A DNA stretch of 16,849 bases from Ignavibacteria bacterium (GTDB lineage Bacteria; Bacteroidota; Ignavibacteria; UBA10030; UBA6906), in NCBI GenBank assembly GCA_029859455.1, contig JAOUDE010000016.1:1-16849 (forward strand). Direction: 5' to 3'. Below, piece by piece: positions 6,935-14,488 of this stretch (positions within the stretch are counted from its first letter, which is position 1; each line of letters starts with the position of its first letter). The notes under the pieces are model-generated. The model made no database searches. It was not told the origin of the DNA and was given only the letters and a program-made list of their open reading frames with translations. The position numbers and the translations under genes were made by a program.

Positions 6935-6959
6935 TTCAATGATCGTGCTTTCCTATATT
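6931..6959 (+). promoter_or_regulatory. Sigma-70-type promoter ahead of the cytochrome-barrel gene
   Basis: TTGATT (6931-6936) and TATATT (6954-6959) are separated by exactly 17 bases and match the -35 and -10 consensus at 4/6 and 5/6. The -35 overlaps the stop codon of the sigma factor gene. Transcription would start near 6966, leaving a leader of about 45 bases. The two cytochrome genes may therefore have basal expression independent of the ECF factor. Confidence 0.55.
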
Positions 6960-7011
6960 GGCGAAGGTTCTGTGTGTACATTCTTCAACCATCTTATCAG
7001 GAAGGCCTCAT

Positions 7012-8103
7012 ATGTCTAGTCTGAAGCCGGCTGTTGTTGCTCTGGCGATACTCATGGTTGCAGGCGACGCGTTTGCTCTGCCAAAATTTTCAGCGAGAAC
7101 CGGCTGGAAGTGTCAGTCATGTCACGTGAATCCCTCTGGCGGCGGGATGCGCCATGCAGGCGGGGTGCGGTACGGGAGAGAAGAGCTGCCGGTGACCACG
7201 TGGAGTGAGGATTTCAGCCTCGAGGATTTCACGAACGATATCACCGATTTCGTCAGTGTCGGCACTGACGTGAGAACGCTTTTCTTTTACCAGCAGGAAC
7301 AGCCGGACGACCGGAACGCGTTCTTTCAGATGCAGGGAGATATCTATATCAATCTCAAGATCGCGCGAAAGGTCAACGTCTATTTCGACAAAGGCATCTA
7401 TTCCGGATTCGAGCTGTTCGGTCAGGTCAACATTCTGCCGTCGAATGGATTCGTCAAAGCGGGAAAATTTGTTCCGAATTTCGGAACCAAGGTCGATGAG
7501 CACCGGTCCTACATCCGGGAATTCACCGGTCTCAGTCTCGAGACCGGATCTCCCTACTTTACCGGAGCGGAGGTTGGTGTTTCACCCGGAGGGTTTACGG
7601 TGACCGGAGGTGCCTACAACGCATCGGAGGGACGCGGCGCCGGGATAGACAGCCGGAAGGCTGTGCTCGGAAGGGTCGAAGGTATCTTCGGAGTGACGGA
7701 CGATCTGAACCTTGGTCTCGGTGCAAATATCCTGTACAAAGCGATGCAGGGTGGAAAGACAAACTTTATCGGCGGTTTCGGATCGGTCAGCATCGGTAAT
7801 TTCACCGTACTGGGGGAAGCAGACCTGTTGAAAACCGATGTGCCCGGGACAAAGACCGATGCTCTGGTGGTCTTTGCCGAAGCGGACTATATGGTGATAC
7901 AGGGCGTCGATCTGAAGTTCATCTATGATTTCTATGATCCGGATCTCGACGTGAAGAGCGGGACTCTGTCGCGGTACAGTATGGGGTTCGAGTTCTTCCC
8001 GATCCCCGGTGTTGAAGTCAGACCGCTCTATCGCATTCTGAAGGAAGAGCCGTCTGATTCGGACAACAACGAGTTCCATCTGCTGCTTCATTTCTACCTC
8101 TAA
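7012..8103 (+). CDS. Exported monohaem cytochrome motif fused to a probable outer-membrane beta barrel
   Basis: The start at 7012 has a good ribosome site (AGGAAGG at 6999-7005) and gives 363 residues. A signal peptide (1-22, cleavage after DAFA) is followed directly by LPKFSARTGWKCQSCHVNPSGGG, abbreviated here around C34-x-x-C37-H38, a c-type haem attachment site. The rest (about 60-363) has no further cysteine-histidine motif. It is built of short alternating amphipathic stretches with many Gly, Phe and Tyr, such as KVNVYFDKGIYSGFELFGQV and GVDLKFIYDFYDPDLDV, and ends in a strand-like tail FHLLLHFYL. This is typical of an outer-membrane barrel. A cytochrome-porin fusion such as the iron oxidase Cyc2 has similar architecture, but I cannot claim homology. 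A role in electron transfer across the outer membrane is inference. Confidence 0.82.
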   Translation: MSSLKPAVVALAILMVAGDAFALPKFSARTGWKCQSCHVNPSGGGMRHAGGVRYGREELPVTTWSEDFSLEDFTNDITDFVSVGTDVRTLFFYQQEQPDDRNAFFQMQGDIYINLKIARKVNVYFDKGIYSGFELFGQVNILPSNGFVKAGKFVPNFGTKVDEHRSYIREFTGLSLETGSPYFTGAEVGVSPGGFTVTGGAYNASEGRGAGIDSRKAVLGRVEGIFGVTDDLNLGLGANILYKAMQGGKTNFIGGFGSVSIGNFTVLGEADLLKTDVPGTKTDALVVFAEADYMVIQGVDLKFIYDFYDPDLDVKSGTLSRYSMGFEFFPIPGVEVRPLYRILKEEPSDSDNNEFHLLLHFYL

Positions 8104-8162
8104 TGGAGCGCAGCAAAACGAACGAAGAACGAGGTAACTGAAAATCACGAAGGAGAGATGCA

Positions 8163-8576
8163 GTGAGACGAATCATGGTTGCGGTTTCATTTCTTGTTGT
8201 TCCAGGATTGCTCTTCCTGTTGAACGGAAGCAGTCGGGCAGGTGACAAAAACACCGTTTCCTTCAAGGCGGATGTATTTCCGGTGATCGAAAAGTACTGT
8301 CTTCCATGCCATGCAGAGGAGAATTTCAACCCCAGTGAGTTGTCCATGGATAATTATGATCTGATCATGGAAGGTGGACAGCGCGGCTCCCCCATCGTCA
8401 AGGGAGATGCCAAGAAGAGCCTGCTCATCATGAAGCTCGGACCGGAACCACCGGAAGGTGACCGGATGCCGCTGAACTCAAAGAAGAAAATCAAAGAGGG
8501 AAAAGCGGTGTGGATGGATGAGGCGGAGGTAGAAATCCTTTCGGCCTGGATCGATCAGGGAGCGAAAAAGAATTAG
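8163..8576 (+). CDS. Exported small c-type cytochrome (planctomycete-type cytochrome C domain)
   Basis: The start is GTG at 8163 with AAGGAG 7 bases upstream; an ATG at 8175 is possible but less well placed. The 137-residue product has a signal peptide (about 1-27, SSRAG region). The haem motif is C46-L-P-C49-H50 in VFPVIEKYCLPCHAEEN, and the probable distal ligand is M102 in DRMPL. The phrases GSPIVKGDAKKSLLI and EVEILSAWIDQGA are typical of the PSCyt1-like cytochrome c domain, where the last helix closes the haem pocket. It follows the cytochrome-barrel gene by 59 bases and precedes a terminator, so the two are probably one transcript. Likely a periplasmic electron carrier for the barrel protein; that partnership is inferred from gene order. 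Confidence 0.92.
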   Translation: MRRIMVAVSFLVVPGLLFLLNGSSRAGDKNTVSFKADVFPVIEKYCLPCHAEENFNPSELSMDNYDLIMEGGQRGSPIVKGDAKKSLLIMKLGPEPPEGDRMPLNSKKKIKEGKAVWMDEAEVEILSAWIDQGAKKN

Positions 8577-8601
8577 GATCATTCCCGGTATGAGTTGAAT
8601 C

Positions 8602-8628
8602 GGCCCCGGAAACACCGGGGCCTTTTTT
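8602..8628 (+). terminator. Rho-independent terminator of the cytochrome operon
   Basis: A perfect 8-bp GC stem, GGCCCCGG (8602-8609) with CCGGGGCC (8615-8622), encloses a 5-base loop and is followed by six T residues (8623-8628). It lies 26 bases after the cytochrome stop codon and separates the redox block from the housekeeping genes that follow. Confidence 0.93.
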
Positions 8629-8646
8629 GTGCTCCCTAAGCCCTGA

Positions 8647-8675
8647 TTGCTTCTCGGTGGGATTCTCAGCATATT
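8647..8675 (+). promoter_or_regulatory. Candidate sigma-70-type promoter of the phosphodiesterase operon
   Basis: TTGCTT (8647-8652) lies 17 bases upstream of CATATT (8670-8675). Both boxes are partial matches (4/6 each). The position after a terminator and about 27 bases before the ATG at 8702 is reasonable, giving a short leader without a Shine-Dalgarno sequence. Confidence 0.35.
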
Positions 8676-8701
8676 GTGAATGAATAACTGCTCCCACCCT
8701 C

Positions 8702-10960
8702 ATGTCCGACTATAACCAACTCCCCGGTATCACCAAGTCCCTGTTCTCCAGGGAAATGATCGCGAAACTGGGGATTTTGACTCTCCTTTGTATTATTCTT
8801 GCCGCCCTTTTTCCCACCGGCACTGCTCTCGAGCTGGATTACAAAGTTGGCGGAATCTGGGCCCGGAAAGATCTCATCGCACCGTTTTCATTTCCCGTAT
8901 ACCGGGATCAGCTTGAATATGAGCGGGATGTAGCGCGCGTCCGCCAGGAGATCTATCCGGTATTCGTCAGGTCGTCGACCGAAGTGGCTGACCGAGGTGC
9001 CAGGTTTCGGGCATTGTTCAATCTGATCGCCAGCGTGCATTCAAGGACGGTCCGCGGCACCGGAGACTCTCTCGAGATCGAATCCCTGAAAGCATCATCG
9101 GAGATTCCCTTTTCCCCGGACGACTGGGAGCTTCTCATGACACTGGGGAATCAGGACCGGCTCGGCGCATTGAAGGAGCGGGTTCTCTGGATCGGTACAA
9201 AATGCTGGGATGTCGGCATTCTTGACCGGCCGAAAAACTCGATCAAACGACGGGAGATTGCCGTTCGATCCGGGACCGCCGAGTCGATCATCAGAACGGA
9301 GGCGCTGTATGACGCCGATGAACTGATGAACGTCCTCGACACCGATCTGGGCGAGCTGTACGGCAGGCAACCGTCGATGCTTTCTCTGGCAAACCGGATC
9401 GGGGTGATCCTCATCCGACCGAATCTGCTGTATGACCAGGAGGCAACGACGCAGTCGGAAGCGCATGCCATCGAGGCGATCCCCCGCACAACCGGGTTCG
9501 TCCAGGAAAGCGAACGGATCGTGAGCAAGCATGAGAGGATCACCGAGGAGATTCGTTTGAAACTCGAGTCCCTCCAGCGGGCCCGGGCTGACCGGAGGGG
9601 AGACGAGAACATAACGGCCCAGTACACCGGAATGTTCATTCACGTTCTGGTTGTCGTGATTCTCTTCGGGATCTACCTTGCGCTGTTCCGCAAAGCGATC
9701 TTCCGCAGCAACCGGAAGCTGCTCCTGATCAGCATCCTCCTTCTACTTCAGGGGGTTTTCGCCTACGTGAGCCGGGAAATTGAAACCGATCTTCCGGTGG
9801 AATTTCTCATCGCGGTGCCGGTGACATCGATGCTGCTCGCCATTCTGTTCGATTCCCGTGTCGCCTTCTACGGAACGGTCATCGTCGCGTTCCTTGTCGC
9901 AGGGATCAGAGGGAACGACTATTCCCTGGCCCTTGCGTCTCTCGTGGCCGGGGCACTGTCTGTCTACACCGTACGTGATATCCGCAACCGCACACAGATC
10001 TTCCGGTCCATGGGGTTTATCCTGATCGGGTATGCGGCAACGATCGGAGCTCTTGCGCTCGAACGGTTCACCGATCCGGGCCGGATTGCGGTGCAGCTTT
10101 CGTTTGGCCTCATCAACGCCGTGATATCTCCGGTGCTGACGTATGGCCTGCTTTTTTCCTTTGAACGCCTGTTCAAAGTGACAACCGATCTGACGCTGAT
10201 CGAGCTGGGAGACGCCAAACATCCGCTCCTGGTTCTCCTGTCCGAGAAAGCTCCCGGGACGTATCATCACAGCATGATGATCGCCGGGATGGCTGAGAAG
10301 GCCGCGCTGGCGATCGGAGCAAATGATGTTCTCGCCCGGACCGGTGCATACTTTCATGACATCGGGAAACTGGTAAAGCCAACCTATTTTGTGGAGAACC
10401 AGCGCGGCTCACGATCCCGTCACGCCAGGCTCTCCCCGAAACGGAGCGCGGAGGTGATCAGGAATCATGTCGCGAACGGAGTCAAACTGGCGCGCGAATA
10501 CGGACTCCCGGAGGAGATCATCGATTGTATCCCGATGCACCACGGAACGACACTCACGGAGTTTTTCTACCGGAAAGCGCTCTCGGACGCGGAGGAGGCA
10601 GGTGACGGAGAAACTGCTGCCGACGTGAACATCGAAGACTTTCGGTATCCCGGGCCGAAACCTCAGACAAAGGAAACCGGCATTCTGATGCTGGCCGATG
10701 CGATCGAAGCCCGGGTTCGCTCGCTTGATGACCAGTCCGCCCAGAACCTGAAGGAGACAATCGACGCCGCCGTCAGGAAACGGTTCGAAGAGGGAGAACT
10801 GGATGAGTGCCCGCTGACAATCAAGGATCTGACGCTGATCCGCGAGGCGTTTCACCGGGTCCTCGTCGGAGCGTACCACGCGAGGATCAAATATCCGGAT
10901 GCACAGAAAGTCCGAAAGCCGAGACGCACCAGGAAAAAGAAATCGACCGATACCTCATGA
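8702..10960 (+). CDS. 7TM-HD family membrane phosphohydrolase (PgpH-like c-di-AMP phosphodiesterase)
   Basis: The 752-residue protein has the layout of the PgpH/7TMR-HD family, whose characterised members hydrolyse cyclic di-AMP. A first membrane helix (about 20-38) is followed by a large extracytoplasmic 7TMR-HDED domain (about 40-300), rich in charged helices. A cluster of hydrophobic helices follows (about 309-490), then a cytoplasmic HD domain (about 515-700). Metal-binding signatures are visible: YHHSMMIAGMA, then FHDIGKL with H552-D553, and later MHHGTTLTEFFY. The C-terminal tail is basic (KPRRTRKKKS). No Shine-Dalgarno sequence is obvious at this ATG. Its stop overlaps the xerD start by 4 bp. 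The substrate assignment comes from family knowledge, not from anything specific in this copy. Confidence 0.92.
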   Translation: MSDYNQLPGITKSLFSREMIAKLGILTLLCIILAALFPTGTALELDYKVGGIWARKDLIAPFSFPVYRDQLEYERDVARVRQEIYPVFVRSSTEVADRGARFRALFNLIASVHSRTVRGTGDSLEIESLKASSEIPFSPDDWELLMTLGNQDRLGALKERVLWIGTKCWDVGILDRPKNSIKRREIAVRSGTAESIIRTEALYDADELMNVLDTDLGELYGRQPSMLSLANRIGVILIRPNLLYDQEATTQSEAHAIEAIPRTTGFVQESERIVSKHERITEEIRLKLESLQRARADRRGDENITAQYTGMFIHVLVVVILFGIYLALFRKAIFRSNRKLLLISILLLLQGVFAYVSREIETDLPVEFLIAVPVTSMLLAILFDSRVAFYGTVIVAFLVAGIRGNDYSLALASLVAGALSVYTVRDIRNRTQIFRSMGFILIGYAATIGALALERFTDPGRIAVQLSFGLINAVISPVLTYGLLFSFERLFKVTTDLTLIELGDAKHPLLVLLSEKAPGTYHHSMMIAGMAEKAALAIGANDVLARTGAYFHDIGKLVKPTYFVENQRGSRSRHARLSPKRSAEVIRNHVANGVKLAREYGLPEEIIDCIPMHHGTTLTEFFYRKALSDAEEAGDGETAADVNIEDFRYPGPKPQTKETGILMLADAIEARVRSLDDQSAQNLKETIDAAVRKRFEEGELDECPLTIKDLTLIREAFHRVLVGAYHARIKYPDAQKVRKPRRTRKKKSTDTS

Positions 10961-11859
10961 CCAGCCGGATGGACGAGTATCTTCACTATCTGATCCTTGA
11001 AAAGAATGCGGCAAGAAACACTGTCGATTCGTACCGGATCGACCTGCGCCGTTACCTTGAGTTCCTGAAGCAGGAAAACATCACATCGCTCGAGAGAGTG
11101 AAGGAAAAGGATGTGCGGGCCTTTCTCGCACTGCTCCATGATATCGGCCTTTCTCCGAGGTCGGTGACAAGGGCGACATCAGCGATCAAGGGATTTCACA
11201 GGTTCCTTCACGGGGACGGCATTGTTGAAACAGACCCCACATCTCTGCTGGAGGCACCTCGGCTGTCCCGGAAACTGCCGGAGGTACTCACGCATGCCGA
11301 GGTGGAGAGGATACTGAAGCAGGCCGCCGCCCGGCCGGGCGACACCCGCGACCTCTGGATCAGGGACAGGGCGATTCTGGAGGTGCTCTACGCGACCGGG
11401 ATGAGGGTCTCGGAACTCGTCGCACTGAAGCGGACACAGATTCACCATTCGGAAGAAATCGTCAGGGTCTTTGGAAAGGGGTCCAGGGAACGACTCATCC
11501 CGATCGGGCGGCCGGCCCTTCAGTGGGTCACACGCTATGATCAGACAGTACGGCCCCGCCTTGCAAGGAGCGGCAAAGGAGGCGACGCTCTGATTCTGAA
11601 CGCCCGCGGAGGCGCGATGAGCAGAATGTCGATCTGGAATACGGTTCGGAAATATGCAGCAGCGGCAGGAATCCGCAAAGAGGTTCACCCGCACACGTTC
11701 AGACACTCGTTCGCAACGCATCTTCTAGAAGGAGGGGCGGACCTCCGTGCGGTGCAGGAAATGCTCGGTCATTCCAATATTGCAACTACACAGATCTACA
11801 CGCATATTGACAGAGAGTATCTGAAGGAAGTTCACAGGACCTTTCACCCGCGCGGATAG
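10957..11859 (+). CDS. xerD: XerC/XerD-type tyrosine recombinase (chromosome dimer resolution)
   Basis: The 300-residue length is that of XerC/XerD, which resolve chromosome dimers at dif sites. An N-terminal SAM-like DNA-binding domain (about 1-90) includes YLHYLILEKNAARNTVDSY. The catalytic domain has the full set: R150 in ATGMRVSEL, K174 in FGKGSRERLIPI, H246 and R249 in HPHTFRHSFATHLL, H272 in MLGHSNIATTQ and nucleophile Y281 in IYTHID. I chose ATG 10957, which overlaps the upstream stop as ATGA, over the longer frame from 10807, which only re-reads the phosphodiesterase gene. No mobile-element features lie nearby and it sits in a housekeeping run, so a resident Xer enzyme is more likely than a phage integrase. 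XerC and XerD cannot be told apart with confidence. Confidence 0.93.
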   Translation: MTSRMDEYLHYLILEKNAARNTVDSYRIDLRRYLEFLKQENITSLERVKEKDVRAFLALLHDIGLSPRSVTRATSAIKGFHRFLHGDGIVETDPTSLLEAPRLSRKLPEVLTHAEVERILKQAAARPGDTRDLWIRDRAILEVLYATGMRVSELVALKRTQIHHSEEIVRVFGKGSRERLIPIGRPALQWVTRYDQTVRPRLARSGKGGDALILNARGGAMSRMSIWNTVRKYAAAAGIRKEVHPHTFRHSFATHLLEGGADLRAVQEMLGHSNIATTQIYTHIDREYLKEVHRTFHPRG

Positions 11860-11890
11860 GACCACGCGGCATCGCAGGACAGGAGACCAG

Positions 11891-13348
11891 ATGACCCGGA
11901 AAACCCACACGGGGCTTACCCTACAGGATCTGAGAAACGATGTCATCGGCATCGACACCATGGTCCCGCTTCTTGACGGAAGCGAGCGGTCCTATGTGTT
12001 CCTCGACAATGGGGCGAGCACGCCGACCTTCGGCAAAGTGATGGATTGTATCCGTTCTTTCCTCCCATGGTATTCAGGCGTGCACCGCGGGACAGGTTTC
12101 AAGTCGGTTGTTGCAACAGAGATATTCGACAGGACCCATGAAGTCGTGGCCCGGTTTGTCGGTGCCGACGTCAAACGGAACATGGTTGTCTTCACGAAGA
12201 ATACCACGGAATGTGTCAATAAGCTGTCGAACCGGTGGGGGTTTGGTCCGGCAGACGTTGTCATTACGACAGGCATGGAGCATCATTCGAACGACCTTCC
12301 CTGGCGGAAGAACGCGAAGGTCGTCCATGTCGGCATCATGCCGGACGGTTCTCTCGATCTCGAGGGTTTGCAGGATGCGATCCGCCGTCACAAAGGAAAC
12401 CTGAGGGTGGTTGCCGTGTCCGGTGCATCGAATATCACTGGGATCTGCCAGCCGATTCACAGGATCGCGGAGTGGGCACACGAGGCAGACGCGGCGATCT
12501 TTGTCGATGCCGCACAGCTCGCGCCGCACAGGAGAATCGACATGCGTCCCGATGATGATCCGGGTCATATCGATTTCCTGGCACTCTCGGCGCACAAGAT
12601 GTACGCACCGTTCGGCATCGGTGTTCTGGTCGGGCCGATCGATTTCTTCGAACAGGGTGAGCCGGACATGGTCGGTGGCGGGGTCGTTGATGTCGTCACG
12701 CTGGACGAGGTGATCTGGAAACATGCGCCGCATAAGGACGAAGCGGGTAGTCCGAATGTGGTCGGGGCTGTTGCACTGGCTGAGTCAATCGCCATCCTGG
12801 AGTCTGTTGGCATGGAGACGATCCGGGAACACGAACGGGCATTGCTCGAATATGCCTGCACACGACTGAGGAAGATCGAAGGAGTGACCCTCTACGGACC
12901 GACCAGTGACTTTGCCGGGCGCGTCGGTGTGATTCCGTTCACGGTGGACGGCATGCACCACGCTCTCGTGGCGGCGATCCTTTCCGCCGAGGGAGGAATC
13001 GGAGTCCGTAACGGTTTTTTCTGCGCCCAGCCGTACGTGAAGAAGCTTCTCGGGATATCGAAGGAGCAGGAACTGGATGCAGGGTGCGGCGTGGGGGACG
13101 GCGACAGAAGCGGAACGCCCGGAATGGTCCGGGCGAGTCTCGGATGCTACAGCAATGAGGCGGACCTCGATGCGTTCATCGCCATGGTTGATCGGATTGT
13201 GCGTGGCGACTACAAAGGCACCTACCGTCAGGACCCGGTCAGCGGTTCGTTCCTGCCGGAAGGGTTCGAGCCCGATCTGTCGAAGTATTTTCCGTTCTTT
13301 GATTCGGTCGTGCCGGCAAAGAACCGTACCTATTCCGAAGCCTCGTGA
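11891..13348 (+). CDS. Class V aminotransferase, SufS/cysteine desulfurase-like
   Basis: This 485-residue PLP enzyme follows AGGAG (11881-11885) at good spacing. Fold-type I features are present: FLDNGASTPTFGKVMDCI at the N terminus, TKNTTECVNKLSNRW, MEHHSNDLPWR (the His stacking on PLP), FVDAAQLAPHRRIDM and the Schiff-base lysine K236 in LSAHKMYAPFGIGVL. C378 in GVRNGFFCAQPYV aligns with the catalytic cysteine of SufS-type desulfurases, whose motif is RxGHHCAQP; here the two His are replaced by Phe-Phe. About 20 extra Gly/Asp-rich residues follow (LDAGCGVGDGDRSGTPG), and the chain is about 75 residues longer than SufS. No suf or isc genes adjoin. The reaction is probably sulfur or selenium transfer from cysteine, but another amine substrate is possible. 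Confidence 0.85.
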   Translation: MTRKTHTGLTLQDLRNDVIGIDTMVPLLDGSERSYVFLDNGASTPTFGKVMDCIRSFLPWYSGVHRGTGFKSVVATEIFDRTHEVVARFVGADVKRNMVVFTKNTTECVNKLSNRWGFGPADVVITTGMEHHSNDLPWRKNAKVVHVGIMPDGSLDLEGLQDAIRRHKGNLRVVAVSGASNITGICQPIHRIAEWAHEADAAIFVDAAQLAPHRRIDMRPDDDPGHIDFLALSAHKMYAPFGIGVLVGPIDFFEQGEPDMVGGGVVDVVTLDEVIWKHAPHKDEAGSPNVVGAVALAESIAILESVGMETIREHERALLEYACTRLRKIEGVTLYGPTSDFAGRVGVIPFTVDGMHHALVAAILSAEGGIGVRNGFFCAQPYVKKLLGISKEQELDAGCGVGDGDRSGTPGMVRASLGCYSNEADLDAFIAMVDRIVRGDYKGTYRQDPVSGSFLPEGFEPDLSKYFPFFDSVVPAKNRTYSEAS

Positions 13349-13374
13349 AAGGATCAGCAGGGGAAGCTGACCCG

Positions 13375-14370
13375 ATGGGACTTCACAATGTAACGGTGGC
13401 GGGTGCAACCGGCCTTGTCGGAAGAAAAATCTGCCAGGTTCTTGAGGAACGAAAGTTTCCGGTCGGAGAAATCAGTTTCCTTGCATCCGAGCGCTCCGTC
13501 GGAACAAAGGTGAGCTTCGGGGGGAAGGTCCACCCGGTCCAGGTTCTCACAGCGGATGCTTTCCGGGGGGCCGGGATCGTTTTCTTTGCGGCCGGTTCAT
13601 CCGTGACGACGGAGATGGTTCCGCACGCCGTTCGGGCCGGAGGGGTTGTGATCGACAACAGTAGTGCCTACCGGATGAAGGAAGATGTCCCGCTGGTGGT
13701 TCCCGAGGTGAACCGCCACATGATCTTCCACCACAAAGGAATCATCGCGAACCCGAACTGTTCCACGATCCAGATGGTCGTTCCCCTCAAACCGCTGCAC
13801 GATCACTACTCCATCAGCCGAATTGTTGTTACCACATTCCAGTCCGTGACAGGGGCCGGGTATGCCGGGATGCGTCAGCTGGAACAGGAGTCCGCCCGTG
13901 AGAACCCGGCTGTTGCGAAATTTCCGCACCCGATTGCTTTGAATATCCTTCCTCATGTCGATCTGTTCGCAGACGACGGCTACACACGGGAGGAGCATAA
14001 GATGGTCAGAGAAACAAAGAAGATCATGGAGGACGACAGCATCAGGGTTCAGGCGACGTGCACAAGAGTACCAGTCCTCGGAGGACACAGCGAGTCCGTG
14101 AATATTGCGTTCGAGAAGGAGTTTGATCTGGATGATGTGCGGGGGATTCTGCGGGATGCCCCCGGCGTGGTTGTGCAGGATGATCCGGCCGCCAGTCTGT
14201 ATCCGATGCCGTTGTCAGCAAGGGAAAAGGACGCGGTCTTCGTCGGCCGTATCAGGCGGGATGAAACAATCGCGAACGGTCTGAGTCTCTGGATCGTATC
14301 AGACAATCTCCGGAAGGGGGCCGCGACCAATGCGATCCAGATCGCGGAGGAACTCATCAAAGGGAGATAA
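13375..14370 (+). CDS. asd: Aspartate-semialdehyde dehydrogenase
   Basis: Asd reduces aspartyl-4-phosphate to aspartate semialdehyde with NADPH, the branch point to lysine/diaminopimelate, threonine and methionine. The 331-residue length is normal. Visible features are the nucleotide-binding VAGATGLVGRKICQVLEERKFP (short form GATGLVG), FFAAGSS, VIDNSSAYRM, catalytic C129 in ANPNCSTIQM, the substrate arginine region and catalytic H238 in PVLGGHSESVN. I prefer ATG 13375, with AGGGGAAG upstream and the family's usual N terminus (HNVTVAGATG). GTG 13345, overlapping the previous stop, would add ten residues. The gene closes the operon before a terminator. Confidence 0.96.
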   Translation: MGLHNVTVAGATGLVGRKICQVLEERKFPVGEISFLASERSVGTKVSFGGKVHPVQVLTADAFRGAGIVFFAAGSSVTTEMVPHAVRAGGVVIDNSSAYRMKEDVPLVVPEVNRHMIFHHKGIIANPNCSTIQMVVPLKPLHDHYSISRIVVTTFQSVTGAGYAGMRQLEQESARENPAVAKFPHPIALNILPHVDLFADDGYTREEHKMVRETKKIMEDDSIRVQATCTRVPVLGGHSESVNIAFEKEFDLDDVRGILRDAPGVVVQDDPAASLYPMPLSAREKDAVFVGRIRRDETIANGLSLWIVSDNLRKGAATNAIQIAEELIKGR

Positions 14371-14374
14371 CGCG

Positions 14375-14394
14375 GCAAGCGGGTTCCAGCTTGC
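14375..14394 (+). repeat. Small inverted repeat after asd
   Basis: GCAAGC (14375-14380) and GCTTGC (14389-14394) form a perfect 6-bp stem with an 8-base loop, 4 bases after the asd stop codon. It has no T run, so it is not a terminator by itself; it may stabilise the mRNA 3' end or be chance. Confidence 0.4.
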
Positions 14395-14421
14395 TTGTCC
14401 CGGACGTTTTCTCTAAGTTAG

Positions 14422-14460
14422 GCCGACCCGGTTCTTCACCGGGGTCGGCTTTTCTTTTTT
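14422..14460 (+). terminator. Rho-independent terminator after asd
   Basis: GCCGACCCGG (14422-14431) pairs with CCGGGGTCGGC (14439-14449) with one bulged G and a 7-base loop, followed by a T-rich run (TTTTCTTTTTT, 14450-14460). It ends the phosphodiesterase-to-asd operon. A weak promoter-like pair (TTGCTT 14391-14396, 17 bases, TAAGTT 14414-14419) lies just upstream. Confidence 0.9.
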
Positions 14461-14488
14461 CCCTGTTCAACGCGGCCAGCAGTCGACC

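Noticed and set aside
6957..6973. Sigma-54-like TTGGCGAAGGTTCTG ahead of the cytochrome-barrel gene
   Set aside because: The -24 half is partial and the GC of the -12 element is GT; a sigma-70-like pair explains the region better.
10807..10956. XerD start 50 residues upstream (10807)
   Set aside because: The extra sequence lies wholly inside the phosphodiesterase gene in another frame, whereas ATG 10957 gives the normal Xer length and a 4-bp overlap.
10957..11859. XerD gene as a phage or island integrase marking a mobile element
   Set aside because: Length and motifs are those of resident Xer enzymes, it is embedded in a housekeeping run, and no att-like repeats or phage genes are visible.
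12579..12594. TGGCAC inside the aminotransferase gene as a second sigma-54 site
   Set aside because: The -12 half is GGCGCA instead of TTGC and the site is in the conserved PLP-lysine coding region.
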